A DNA stretch of 64,000 nucleotides from Methylobacterium sp. FF17 (GTDB taxonomy: Bacteria; Pseudomonadota; Alphaproteobacteria; Rhizobiales; Beijerinckiaceae): positions 4,994,001-5,058,000 of the forward strand of contig NZ_CP107532.1 in assembly GCF_025813715.1 (NCBI RefSeq), written 5' to 3'. The number at the start of each line of letters is the position of its first letter. Position 1 is the stretch's first letter. Both the position numbers and the translations under genes were made by a program. Positions 28,209-36,174 of the stretch are shown here, one piece after another. Below the pieces are notes generated by a model, which was not told the origin of the DNA, did not search any database, and saw nothing but the letters and a program-made list of their open reading frames with translations.

Positions 28209-28847
28209 ATGGCCGCCCCGGTCGCGACTTTCATCGACGCGCGGGGCAGTCAGGCCGCGCGCCGGGAGCAGATCCTGGACGCCGCCTGCGCCTGCTTCGT
28301 GCGTAACGGCTTCCACCGCACCACGATGCAGGACCTCGCCCGCGAGGCCGGTATGACGGCGGGCAACTTCTACCACTACTTCCGCTCGAAGGAGGCCCTG
28401 GTCCTCGGCCTCGTCCAGCGCGAGCGCGAGGGCGGCGCCCTCCTCGTCACGCAGTTGCAGCGCGAGGGTGACCGGCGCAGCGCGCTGTTCGGCGTTCTGG
28501 GGCAATATTTCGGGGCGCTGACCCGGGAGGCGGCGGTGCTGCGCCTGGAGATCTGGTCGGAGGGCACCCGCAACGCGGCCATCGCGGCCCTGACGGCGGA
28601 GACCGAGGCGGAGGCGCGGGCTTGGTTCGAGGAGACCTTCGCAGCCCTCGCCACCGCGCCGGATTGCGACCCGCCCGCCCTCTACGCCCTGGTGGCGCCT
28701 CAGCTGAAGGGACTCGTCCTCAGCCGGGCCATCCTTCCCGATTTCGACACGGGGGCCGCGATCGCGCAGATCCAGGCCCTGATCGAGGCCGGTCTGGCAG
28801 GCCGCCTCCCCCGCACGCCCGATGCCGCCCAGGAGCTCCAGCGATGA
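28209..28847 (+). CDS. TetR/AcrR-family repressor of the RND efflux operon
   Basis: 212 residues. The N-terminal helix-turn-helix is clear: 'ARREQILDAACACFVRNGFH', 'RTTMQDLAREAGMTAGNFYH', 'YFRSKEALVLGLVQRE' (about 15-70). The rest is the helical ligand-binding and dimer domain. The gene starts just after the small membrane gene and overlaps the membrane-fusion gene by 4 bp (ATGA), so it is translationally coupled to the pump. Two TetR-type palindromes lie upstream of the operon. Expected role: repress the operon until a toxic substrate binds. Confidence 0.92.
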   Translation: MAAPVATFIDARGSQAARREQILDAACACFVRNGFHRTTMQDLAREAGMTAGNFYHYFRSKEALVLGLVQREREGGALLVTQLQREGDRRSALFGVLGQYFGALTREAAVLRLEIWSEGTRNAAIAALTAETEAEARAWFEETFAALATAPDCDPPALYALVAPQLKGLVLSRAILPDFDTGAAIAQIQALIEAGLAGRLPRTPDAAQELQR

Positions 28848-30076
28848 TCCCGCCGCGCGTCCGTCTCGCCCTGCTGGCCCTTTCCCTGGGGCTACCGACG
28901 GGGGCATCCTTCGCGAATCCCGCTACGCCCCCCGCCCGGGCGAGCCTCGTGCCCGCGATCAGCGTGGTCGAGGCCAGGCGGCGTGAGGTCGTCGAGACGG
29001 TGGTCGTCACCGGCACCCTGGTCCCCCGCGACGAGATCCTGGTGACGCCGGAGATCGAGGGCTACCGGGTCACGGAGGTGCTGGTGGAGGAAGGCGCGCG
29101 GGTGGCGCGGGGCCAGGTGCTCGCCCGCCTCTCGCACGACCTCGTCGATCGGCAACTTGCCCAGCAGGCCGCCCTCGTGGAGAAGGCGGACGCCGCCGTT
29201 CCCCAGGCCCAGAGCAGCATCGAGCAGGCGGAGGCCGCCGAGACCGAGGCCCGCCTCGCCTTCGACCGCGCTCAGCAGCTCCTCAGGACCGGCAACGCCA
29301 CCGCCGCCATCATGGAGGGCCGCACCGCGACCCTGCGTCAGGCCGAAGGCAAGCTCGCCTTCGCGCGCAATGGCTTGCGCATCGCCCGGGCGGAGCTCGC
29401 CCAGGCCCGCGCGGTGCTGGACGAACTCAAGCTGCGCCTCGCCCGCACCGAGATTCGCGCGCCGGAGGCCGGTATCGTCAACCGCCGCACCGCCCGCGTC
29501 GGGCTCGCCGCCTCGGCCGCGGCCGAGCCGCTGTTCCGCCTCATCGCACGGGGCGAGATCGAGCTGGAGGGCGAGGTCATCGAGACCAAGCTGCCGCGCC
29601 TGCGCGAGAATGCCCCGGCCTGGATCGAGCTCGGCGACGGCACCCGCATCCCCGGCACCGTGCGCACGGTCTACCCGGAGGTCGACAAGGCCACGCGCCT
29701 CGGCAAGGTCCGCGTCCGGCTCGAGGCCGATCCGCGCCTGCGCATCGGCACCTTCGCGCGGGGCGCCGTCGAACTCGCCCGCACCCGGGGCGTGACCGTT
29801 CCGCAGGCCTCCGTGCTCTACGGCGGGGGGACGCGCAGCTCCGTGCTCGTGGTCACGAACGACGTGGTGGAGGCCCGCGCGGTCCGCACCGGCCTCTCCG
29901 ACGACGACGACATCGAGATCCGCTCCGGCCTGAGTGACGGCGAGCGCGTGGTCGCCCGCGCCGGCAGCTTCCTGCGCGACGGCGACCGGGTCCGCCCCGT
30001 GGCGCTCGCGGCACCGGAGCCCGCCCTCGCCGCAGGCCCCTCCCCGCGCGAGACCGCGGACGCCGGAACGCCCTGA
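28844..30076 (+). CDS. RND efflux periplasmic adaptor (membrane-fusion protein)
   Basis: 410 residues. A signal peptide or anchor (about 1-24, 'LALLALSLGLPTGASFA') leads to a barrel-sandwich/lipoyl half 'GYRVTEVLVEEGARVARGQV', a long alpha-hairpin coiled coil (about 100-205, Ala/Gln/Glu-rich), the second lipoyl half 'RTEIRAPEAGIVNRRTARVG', then beta-barrel and membrane-proximal domains. It links the inner-membrane pump to an outer-membrane channel in the periplasm. No lipobox is evident. It overlaps the TetR gene by 4 bp and lies 153 bp before the pump gene. No outer-membrane channel gene is present, so a shared TolC-like protein is presumably used. Confidence 0.92.
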   Translation: MIPPRVRLALLALSLGLPTGASFANPATPPARASLVPAISVVEARRREVVETVVVTGTLVPRDEILVTPEIEGYRVTEVLVEEGARVARGQVLARLSHDLVDRQLAQQAALVEKADAAVPQAQSSIEQAEAAETEARLAFDRAQQLLRTGNATAAIMEGRTATLRQAEGKLAFARNGLRIARAELAQARAVLDELKLRLARTEIRAPEAGIVNRRTARVGLAASAAAEPLFRLIARGEIELEGEVIETKLPRLRENAPAWIELGDGTRIPGTVRTVYPEVDKATRLGKVRVRLEADPRLRIGTFARGAVELARTRGVTVPQASVLYGGGTRSSVLVVTNDVVEARAVRTGLSDDDDIEIRSGLSDGERVVARAGSFLRDGDRVRPVALAAPEPALAAGPSPRETADAGTP

Positions 30077-30229
30077 GCAGGTGCCGCGCGCGGGTGCGTC
30101 CCTCATCCGGGAGAGGGGGACACGCGGGCCGCATCCACGACCCGTGAACCGGCGCGCCTTCCAAGAAGGGGCGGCGTGATCCGCCGGACAAGCCATGAAC
30201 CCTGAACGCAATTCCCGCCGAGTCGCCGC

Positions 30230-33200
30230 ATGCGCCTGAACATCTCCGCCTGGGCGATCCGCAATCCGATCGCACCCCTCGTCCTGTTCATGGTGCTGAT
30301 CGTGCTCGGGCTGGTCAGCTTCCGCAGCCTCGCGGTGACGCGGATGCCGAACGTCGACGTGCCGATCGTGTCGGTGACGATCACGCAGTCGGGTGCCGCG
30401 CCGTCCGAGTTGCAGACCCAGGTAACGAAGTGGGTCGAGGATTCCATCGCGGGCGTGCGCGGGGTCAAGCACATCACCTCGGCGATCACCGAGGGCTCCT
30501 CCGTCACCACCGTGGAGTTCCGCCTGGAGGTGAACACGGACCGGGCCGTCAACGACGTCAAGGACGCGATCTCGAAGATTCGCATCAACCTGCCCCGCAC
30601 CATCGACGAGCCGGTGATCCAGCGCGTCGAGATCACCGGCCTGCCCATCCTGATCTACGGCGTGAAGTCCCCCGGCATGAGCCCGGCCGAGCTGTCCTGG
30701 TTCGTGGAGGACAAGGTCGCGCGCAGTCTCCAGGGGGTGAAGGGGGTGGGCGGCGTCGAGCGCGTGGGCGGCGTCGCCCGCGAGATGCGCGTCACCCTGC
30801 TCCCCGACCGCCTGCTGGCCCTCGGCATCACGGCGGCCGACGTGAACCGGCAGCTGCGCCTGACCTCGGCCGACATGGCGGGCGGGCGCGGCGAGGTCGG
30901 CGGACGCGAGCAGTCGATCCGGACGCTGGCCGCATCGCGCTCGCTGCGCGATCTCAAGGCCACCTCCATCGTGCTGCCCGGCGGCCGCAAGGTCCGGCTG
31001 GACGACCTCGCCACGCTCGAGGACTCCATCGAGGAGCCCCGCACCTTCGCGCGCTTCAATGCCGAGCCGGTGGTGGCCTTCGCGGTTTCGCGCGGCTCGG
31101 GCGCCAGCGACGCTGAGGTCGCGGCCGGCGTCGAGAAGAGGATCGCCGAGTTCAAGTCGGCCTATCCCGACATCCAGTTTGAAACCATCGATTCCTCCGT
31201 TTCGGCCACCATCGGCAGCTACGACTCGGCCATGCACACCCTGATCGAGGGGGCGGCGCTCGCCGTGCTGGTGGTGTTCCTGTTCCTGCGCGACTGGCGC
31301 GCGACGCTGATCGCGGCGATCGCCCTGCCGCTCTCCGTCTTCCCGACCTTCTGGGCGATCGACGCGATGGGCTTCACCCTCAACGGCATCAGCCTGCTCG
31401 CCATCACGCTGGTGACCGGCATCCTCGTCGATGACGCCATCGTGGAGATCGAGAACATCGTCCGGCACATGCGGCTCGGCAAGTCGCCCTACCGCGCCGC
31501 CATTGAGGGGGCCGACGAGATCGGGCTCGCCGTCGTCGCCATCACCGCGACCCTGATCGCGGTGTTCGCACCGGTCTCGTTCATGGGCGGCATCGCGGGC
31601 CGCTACTTCATGCAGTTCGGGCTCACCATCGCGGTCTCGGTGTTCATGTCGCTCCTGGTGGCGCGGCTGATCACCCCCATGCTCGCGGCCTACTTCCTGC
31701 GCGACCACGAGCACCGGGAGGAGCGCGAGGGTTGGGTGATGCGCGCCTATGGACGCCTCGTCGGCTGGTCGGTGCGCCACCGCTTCATCACCCTGATCGT
31801 GGGGGTGGCGCTGTTCGCCGGCTCCCTCGCCTCCACAGGCCTGCTGCCCTCCGGCTTCGTGCCCAAGCAGGACAACGCCCGGACGCTGTTCATGGTGGAA
31901 CTGGCGCCCGGCGCACGGCTGCCCGACACCATGGCGGTCTCGGACCGGGTGGTGGCGCGCATCCGCGCCCTGCCGGAGGTGGTCTCCGTCTTCGTCGACG
32001 GCGGCCGGCAGGCCGGCGGCAAGCGCGAGACGCGCCTCGCCACCCTCATCGTCAACCTGACGCCGAAGAACGCGCGCGCGCGCAAGCAGGCCGCCATCGA
32101 GACCGAGATCGCGGGTCTCCTCGCTGAGGAGCCCGACATCCGCTCCTGGACGCTGCGCGACGGCGGCCAGCGCGACCTCGCCCTGGTGGTGGGCGGCCCC
32201 GACGCCGAGGTGGTCGCGGAGGTCGCCGCGCGGCTCCAGCGCGACATGGCGGCGATCCCCCATCTCGTCTCGGTGATGTCGACCGCCCCCCTCAACCGCA
32301 CGGAGGTTCGAATCCGGCCGAAGGCGGGGGCGGCGGCCGATCTCGGCGTCTCCACCGACACCATCGCGGAGACGGTACGGGTCGGCACCATCGGCGACAT
32401 CGGCCTCAATCTCGCGAAGTTCAACGCCCCTGACCGGCAGGTGCCGATCCGGGTGCAACTGCCCGAGAGCGCACGGGGCGCGGTCTCGCGCCTGGAAAAC
32501 CTGAAGGTGCCGGCCAAGAACGGGGCCGCGGTGCCGCTGGCGGCGGTCGCCGATATCGAACTCGACCAGGGCCCCGGCGCCATCGAGCGCTACGACCGGG
32601 TGGTGCGCGTGGCGGTGGAAGCCAACATGGAGGGCTCGGATGCGCTGGGCTCGCTGATCGCCCAGGCGCTCGCGACTCCGACCGCAAAGAATCTGCCGCC
32701 GGGCGTCACCATCCGCCAGACCGGCGACGCCGAGATCATGGCCGAGGTGTTCTCGGGCTTCCTGATGGCGATGGGGGCCGGGATCATGATGGTCTACGCG
32801 GTGCTCGTGCTGCTGTTCGGCTCGTTCCTGCAGCCGCTGACCATCCTGTTCTCGCTGCCGCTGTCCATCGGCGGCGCGATCCTGGGGCTCCTTCTCCTCA
32901 ACATGCCGATCTCGATGCCCGTCGTGATCGGCATCCTGATGCTGATGGGGCTGGTGACGAAGAACGCGATCATGCTGGTGGATTTCGCCGTCGAAGAGAT
33001 GGCGCGCGGCGTTGACCGGGTCACCGCCATCGTGGATGCGGGCCGCAAGCGCGCCCGGCCCATCGTGATGACCACCATCGCGATGGCCGCCGGCATGGTG
33101 CCCTCCGCCATGGCCCTCGGGGTCGGCGGCGAGTTCCGCGCCCCGATGGCCGTGGCGGTGATCTCGGGCCTGATCGTCTCGACCCTGCTCTCGCTCGTGT

Positions 33201-33331
33201 TCGTGCCGGCGGTGTTCCTGCTGATGGACAGCCTCGGCGCCGTCCTCGGCCGCCTGTTCGGCCGCTTCGTCGGAGCCCGCGACGAAGCCGCTCCGGACGC
33301 GCTGCCCCACGCGGCCGTCCCGCATCCCTGA
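30230..33331 (+). CDS. RND efflux transporter, AcrB/HAE-1-like inner-membrane pump
   Basis: 1033 residues, the family's usual size, with twelve membrane spans in two halves and two large periplasmic loops. N terminus 'MRLNISAWAIRNPIAPLVLF'. The proton-relay region in TM4 'LVTGILVDDAIVEIENIVRH' has the paired Asp residues (about 401-402). The second half has 'LMLMGLVTKNAIMLVDFAVE' and 'ARPIVMTTIAMAAGMVPSAM'. It exports hydrophobic compounds using the proton gradient, with the adaptor encoded upstream. The 153-bp gap before it contains no gene. The C-terminal tail ('VGARDEAAPDALPHAAVPHP') is disordered. Substrates are unknown. Confidence 0.95.
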   Translation: MRLNISAWAIRNPIAPLVLFMVLIVLGLVSFRSLAVTRMPNVDVPIVSVTITQSGAAPSELQTQVTKWVEDSIAGVRGVKHITSAITEGSSVTTVEFRLEVNTDRAVNDVKDAISKIRINLPRTIDEPVIQRVEITGLPILIYGVKSPGMSPAELSWFVEDKVARSLQGVKGVGGVERVGGVAREMRVTLLPDRLLALGITAADVNRQLRLTSADMAGGRGEVGGREQSIRTLAASRSLRDLKATSIVLPGGRKVRLDDLATLEDSIEEPRTFARFNAEPVVAFAVSRGSGASDAEVAAGVEKRIAEFKSAYPDIQFETIDSSVSATIGSYDSAMHTLIEGAALAVLVVFLFLRDWRATLIAAIALPLSVFPTFWAIDAMGFTLNGISLLAITLVTGILVDDAIVEIENIVRHMRLGKSPYRAAIEGADEIGLAVVAITATLIAVFAPVSFMGGIAGRYFMQFGLTIAVSVFMSLLVARLITPMLAAYFLRDHEHREEREGWVMRAYGRLVGWSVRHRFITLIVGVALFAGSLASTGLLPSGFVPKQDNARTLFMVELAPGARLPDTMAVSDRVVARIRALPEVVSVFVDGGRQAGGKRETRLATLIVNLTPKNARARKQAAIETEIAGLLAEEPDIRSWTLRDGGQRDLALVVGGPDAEVVAEVAARLQRDMAAIPHLVSVMSTAPLNRTEVRIRPKAGAAADLGVSTDTIAETVRVGTIGDIGLNLAKFNAPDRQVPIRVQLPESARGAVSRLENLKVPAKNGAAVPLAAVADIELDQGPGAIERYDRVVRVAVEANMEGSDALGSLIAQALATPTAKNLPPGVTIRQTGDAEIMAEVFSGFLMAMGAGIMMVYAVLVLLFGSFLQPLTILFSLPLSIGGAILGLLLLNMPISMPVVIGILMLMGLVTKNAIMLVDFAVEEMARGVDRVTAIVDAGRKRARPIVMTTIAMAAGMVPSAMALGVGGEFRAPMAVAVISGLIVSTLLSLVFVPAVFLLMDSLGAVLGRLFGRFVGARDEAAPDALPHAAVPHP

Positions 33332-33406
33332 CGCCAGACCTCACGGAGGGGCCGATCCCGCCGGTCCCAGTCGGGGTCACGCGATGCGATCGTCCTCCGT
33401 CCGGGC

Positions 33407-33694
33407 TCACCCGGTCGGCTGGAGCCTCGAATCCACGAGGCCGGCCGCGACGCGCAACGACGGAGTGCCGAGGGGACCGGCCTGCAGCCGCGTGACCAGG
33501 GCCGCGAGTTCGTCGGGTGCGTCGGCGAGGTCGGGCAGGCCGAAGGCGCAGTCGAGGGCGGGCCGAATACTGCGCAGGAAGCTCGGCGGCGTCGGATCGC
33601 GCGTCGCCGCCTCCCCGTCGGCCCGCGGCCACAGGAGCGTTCCGAAGGTGTCTGTCGCGAGGGCGAGCATGGCGTCTTGTGGGGTGCGAGGCAC
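33407..33694 (-). CDS. Hypothetical small protein
   Basis: A 95-codon frame with protein-like composition: 'MLALATDTFGTLLWPRADGE' and 'DLADAPDELAALVTRLQAGP'. Starts possible at 33694 or at the second Met (33670). No domain, signal or membrane segment recognised. It lies between the efflux operon and the DUF4126 gene on the opposite strand. Kept because no better reading exists for this stretch, but it may not be a gene. Confidence 0.4.
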   Translation of the reverse strand: MPRTPQDAMLALATDTFGTLLWPRADGEAATRDPTPPSFLRSIRPALDCAFGLPDLADAPDELAALVTRLQAGPLGTPSLRVAAGLVDSRLQPTG

Positions 33695-33870
33695 GCCTCG
33701 GCGCAGCGGCGGTCGACCGGCTGGGATCGACCGCCTCGCGAAGGCCGCCCAAGCTAAGCCGTATCACCTGAACCGGAGTTGAAGCGGGGCGGGCTTTCGG
33801 CAGTCCGTTCCGCACGACGGGTAAAACCCGTCCCTGCAAAGGCCCGCTTGACCCGACGGTCCTCGCGCCC

Positions 33871-34365
33871 TCAGGCCGTGCGTCCCGCACGCGCCGAAGC
33901 CTCCGCCCGGCGGACGAGCGCCAGGGCCAGTCCCGCCGCCACGGCATCCTCGGTCAGGCCCCGCGCGAAACCGGCGGCCGTGCGGGACGTGGGCCCCCGC
34001 GCGGCGCGTCCGAGGAAGGTGCCGAGAACCGCCCCCGTCAGTCCCGCCACGGCCCCGCCGATGGGAGAGGTCCGGCGCCCGGAGAGCGCCGCCCCGCCCG
34101 CGGCGCCGATCGCCAGGCGCGCCGCGAAGGACGGGGGAATCCTGCGATCCGGCGCGAACGGCATCTTGTCGCCCGCCATCTCGCCGAGGGCAGCTGCGAG
34201 GGTCAGACCCCGGGCCACCGGACCGGCTGGAATCCACCCGGCCCGGGTCCCGCCCGGCGCAGCGGCCTGATGCGCGGCAGCGGCATGGGTCAGCACGGCG
34301 CAGGCGGTCATGCTGCGCAGGCCCGTGACGAAGCCGAGGCCGAAGGCGGTTCCGAGATCCTGCAT
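33871..34365 (-). CDS. DUF4126-family small membrane protein
   Basis: 164 residues. N-terminal signature 'LGFVTGLRSMTACAVLTHAA' is typical of DUF4126; then several weakly hydrophobic Gly/Ala-rich spans ('FAARLAIGAAGGAALSG', 'IGGAVAGLTGAVLGTFLGRA', 'AVAAGLALALV'). Probably three to four membrane helices in the inner membrane. The ATG at 34365 has AGGA upstream and starts at the family N terminus; an in-frame start at 34449 adds unrelated residues. Function unknown. The following 176 bp to the small hypothetical gene hold nothing clear. Confidence 0.75.
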   Translation of the reverse strand: MQDLGTAFGLGFVTGLRSMTACAVLTHAAAAHQAAAPGGTRAGWIPAGPVARGLTLAAALGEMAGDKMPFAPDRRIPPSFAARLAIGAAGGAALSGRRTSPIGGAVAGLTGAVLGTFLGRAARGPTSRTAAGFARGLTEDAVAAGLALALVRRAEASARAGRTA

Positions 34366-34747
34366 GCTGTCGTTCCTGTCCGCCCGACGCGGAGCCGCGA
34401 GGGGGGGCCTCACGCGACCCCATGCCGGCGCAGGCCACCGGGTTTCCAACCGGCCCTCGCGGGAAAGGTTCGGCGGGCAAGGGGCGCCGCCCGTGGTCGG
34501 GACGTCCGACCTCGGCCTGTCCGGTGCCGGATCGCCCCTGTCGAATCGTGCCGCGCCCTCGGACTCTCGACGTCTTCGCTGTCATCGAGCCGCGTATCGG
34601 CTTGGCCGCCATCATCGTACGCTTCGAATGGCGAATGCTTCGCGTGAGGATCATGCCGCGGGACGGCCCTGGTCTCGCCGGTCTCGGGCATGGCCGGCGT
34701 CACGCTCGGGGTGCAAGGCTCAACCTGCAAGGCTCAATGTGCCAGGC
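34366..34747. other. Intergenic region between DUF4126 and VOC genes
   Basis: About 380 bp with several open frames on both strands but no recognisable protein or ribosome-binding site. The right end carries the 14-bp tandem repeat next to the VOC stop codon. The promoter of the DUF4126 gene should lie here. Confidence 0.55.
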
Positions 34748-34750
34748 TCA
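34709..34750 (-). repeat. 14-bp tandem repeat, three copies, starting at the VOC stop codon
   Basis: On the minus strand the units are TGAGCCTGGCACAT, TGAGCCTTGCAGGT and TGAGCCTTGCACCC. The first three bases of the first unit are the stop codon of the VOC gene (34748-34750). Confidence 0.65.
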
Positions 34751-35167
34751 GCGAGCCTGACAGTTCATCGCCCAGATCACGCCGAAAGGGTCGCGCAGCT
34801 GCGCGTAGCGGTCGCCCCAGAACATGTCGGTCGGCGGCATCAGCGGGGTCGCGCCCGCCTCCAGGGCGCGCGCCCACCACGCCTCGATATCCTCGACCAT
34901 CAGGGTCATGGTGTAGCCCTGCGGCGCCCGCAGCGGATGGCCGTGCTCCGGATAGGCATCCGACAGCATCAGCGACGAGCCGTTGACGTAGAGGTGGACG
35001 TGCATGGTCCGGCCCTGCTCGTCGGGCGGGATTGCGCTCGCGAGTTCCGCCCCGAAGGCGCGGACGTAGAAATCGGCGGCCTTCAGGGCCCCGTCCAGGG
35101 CGAGATAGGCGACGAGGCCACCTTTCACCGGGACGGGGCCGTGCTGCGCGTCGGTCGTCGTGCTCAT
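34748..35167 (-). CDS. VOC-superfamily (glyoxalase/PhnB-like) protein
   Basis: 139 residues, one vicinal-oxygen-chelate domain of PhnB type: 'LVAYLALDGALKAADFYVRA', 'HVHLYVNGSSLMLSDAYPEH', 'MTLMVEDIEAWWARALEAGA', and the ending 'LRDPFGVIWAMNC'. The pattern of His and Glu ligands is incomplete compared with true glyoxalases, as is common in PhnB-like proteins. Cytoplasmic; substrate unknown. A GGAAC-N19-TT motif 52 bp upstream (35219-35244) could place it under the EcfG general stress sigma factor encoded by the divergent neighbour. Its stop codon is the first part of a 14-bp tandem repeat. Confidence 0.85.
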   Translation of the reverse strand: MSTTTDAQHGPVPVKGGLVAYLALDGALKAADFYVRAFGAELASAIPPDEQGRTMHVHLYVNGSSLMLSDAYPEHGHPLRAPQGYTMTLMVEDIEAWWARALEAGATPLMPPTDMFWGDRYAQLRDPFGVIWAMNCQAR

Positions 35168-35218
35168 CGGGGCGTCTCCTCGCCGCCGGTCCTGGATCGC
35201 CGGCCTTTCTGCTTGCGC

Positions 35219-35244
35219 AAGGACACATCAAACCGGCCGGTTCC
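35219..35244 (-). promoter_or_regulatory. Candidate EcfG promoter for the VOC gene
   Basis: On the minus strand GGAAC (35244-35240) is followed after 19 bases by TT (35220-35219; read as CCTT). Distance to the VOC start codon is about 52 bp, which is reasonable. It sits directly upstream of a gene divergent from ecfG. Confidence 0.4.
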
Positions 35245-35424
35245 GACAGGGGGAAGCCGCGTGTTTTTCGGGGTACGCCCCTCGCCACCGAAGACCCGCC
35301 GCCCTGCCCGCGCGTGCGCCCCCTCCCCCCGCAGGCTCCAAGGCGGCCGGGACGCGCACGGGCCGCATTAACCAAAAATCAATGTCCGGTTTGGTCCGCG
35401 TTCAGATTGGATGGACTCTAAGGT

Positions 35425-36165
35425 ATGCAGTCAATCCCTACTGCCGCGAGTTCGATGACTGCATCCAACACCGCTCCGATCTCCATCGCGACAACCGACG
35501 AGGCCGGACCGATCGACATCAACTCCGCGATCCGGCGTCACCTGGGTGCGGAGTTGCAGGAATACTTCGGTCGATCCGCGGTCGAGGTCCTGCCCGAGCG
35601 GCTCGCGCACCTGGTCGCCCGCCTCGATGCCGCCCTCGCGGCGTCGGGTCAGGCGGACCTCGCGGGGTTTCGCGACGACATGATCCGGGCGATGCCGGCA
35701 CTGCGCGCCTTCGCTTTCTCCCTGGTGGGCGAGGGCAGCCGGGCCGACGACCTTGTGCAGGAAGCCCTGGTGAAGGCCTGGGCCAACCGGGATTCGTTCC
35801 GGCCCGGCACGAACTTCAGCGCCTGGCTGTTCACGATCCTGCGCAACCAGTTCTACACGGAGATCCGCAAGCGCCGGCGTGAAATCGAGGATGCGGACGG
35901 AAGTCACGCGGCCACGCTCACCGCCCTGCCCGAGCAGGAGGGCGTCGTCACCCTCCAGGCCCTGCGCGCGAAGCTGGACCAGATCCCGGAGCTCCAGCGG
36001 GTCGCCCTCATGCTGGTGGGGGCCGAGGGCTACACCTACGAGGAGGCCGCCGAACGCCTGCAATGCAAGGTCGGCACCGTGAAGAGCCGGGTCAGCCGGG
36101 CCCGCGCCTATCTCGCGGACCTCTTCGCGCTCGACGAGACCGGCCCCTGGAAGGCCCTGCCCTGA
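35425..36165 (+). CDS. ecfG: EcfG-type general stress sigma factor with NepR-like N-terminal extension
   Basis: 246 residues, about 60-80 longer than a usual EcfG. Residues 83-150 are sigma region 2 ('ADDLVQEALVKAWANRDSF', 'FSAWLFTILRNQFYTEIRKR') and 175-230 region 4 ('EGYTYEEAAERLQCKVGTVK', 'SRVSRARAYLADLF'), both diagnostic of EcfG. Residues about 33-72 ('SAIRRHLGAELQEYFGRS', then 'VLPERLAHLVARLDAAL') resemble NepR, the anti-sigma factor of this system (pattern I-x2-xLG-xxL-xxY/F...E-x-lP-x-R-xxxLLxxLD). If so the sigma factor carries its own anti-sigma segment. A start at Met86 would give a plain EcfG, so internal initiation is possible. phyR and a separate nepR are not in this window. EcfG directs the alphaproteobacterial general stress response from GGAAC-N18/19-TT promoters; several candidates occur nearby. 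ATG 35425 follows AAGG closely. Confidence 0.88.
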   Translation: MQSIPTAASSMTASNTAPISIATTDEAGPIDINSAIRRHLGAELQEYFGRSAVEVLPERLAHLVARLDAALAASGQADLAGFRDDMIRAMPALRAFAFSLVGEGSRADDLVQEALVKAWANRDSFRPGTNFSAWLFTILRNQFYTEIRKRRREIEDADGSHAATLTALPEQEGVVTLQALRAKLDQIPELQRVALMLVGAEGYTYEEAAERLQCKVGTVKSRVSRARAYLADLFALDETGPWKALP

Positions 36166-36174
36166 GCCGGCCGC

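Noticed and set aside
28892..33325. Antisense frame of 1477 codons opposite the RND adaptor and pump
   Set aside because: His/Arg/Gly/Asp-rich shadow of the efflux genes, no ribosome-binding site or family.
35368..35382. CtrA site before ecfG (TTAACC...)
   Set aside because: The partner half-site is TCAA rather than TTAA, so not a full match.
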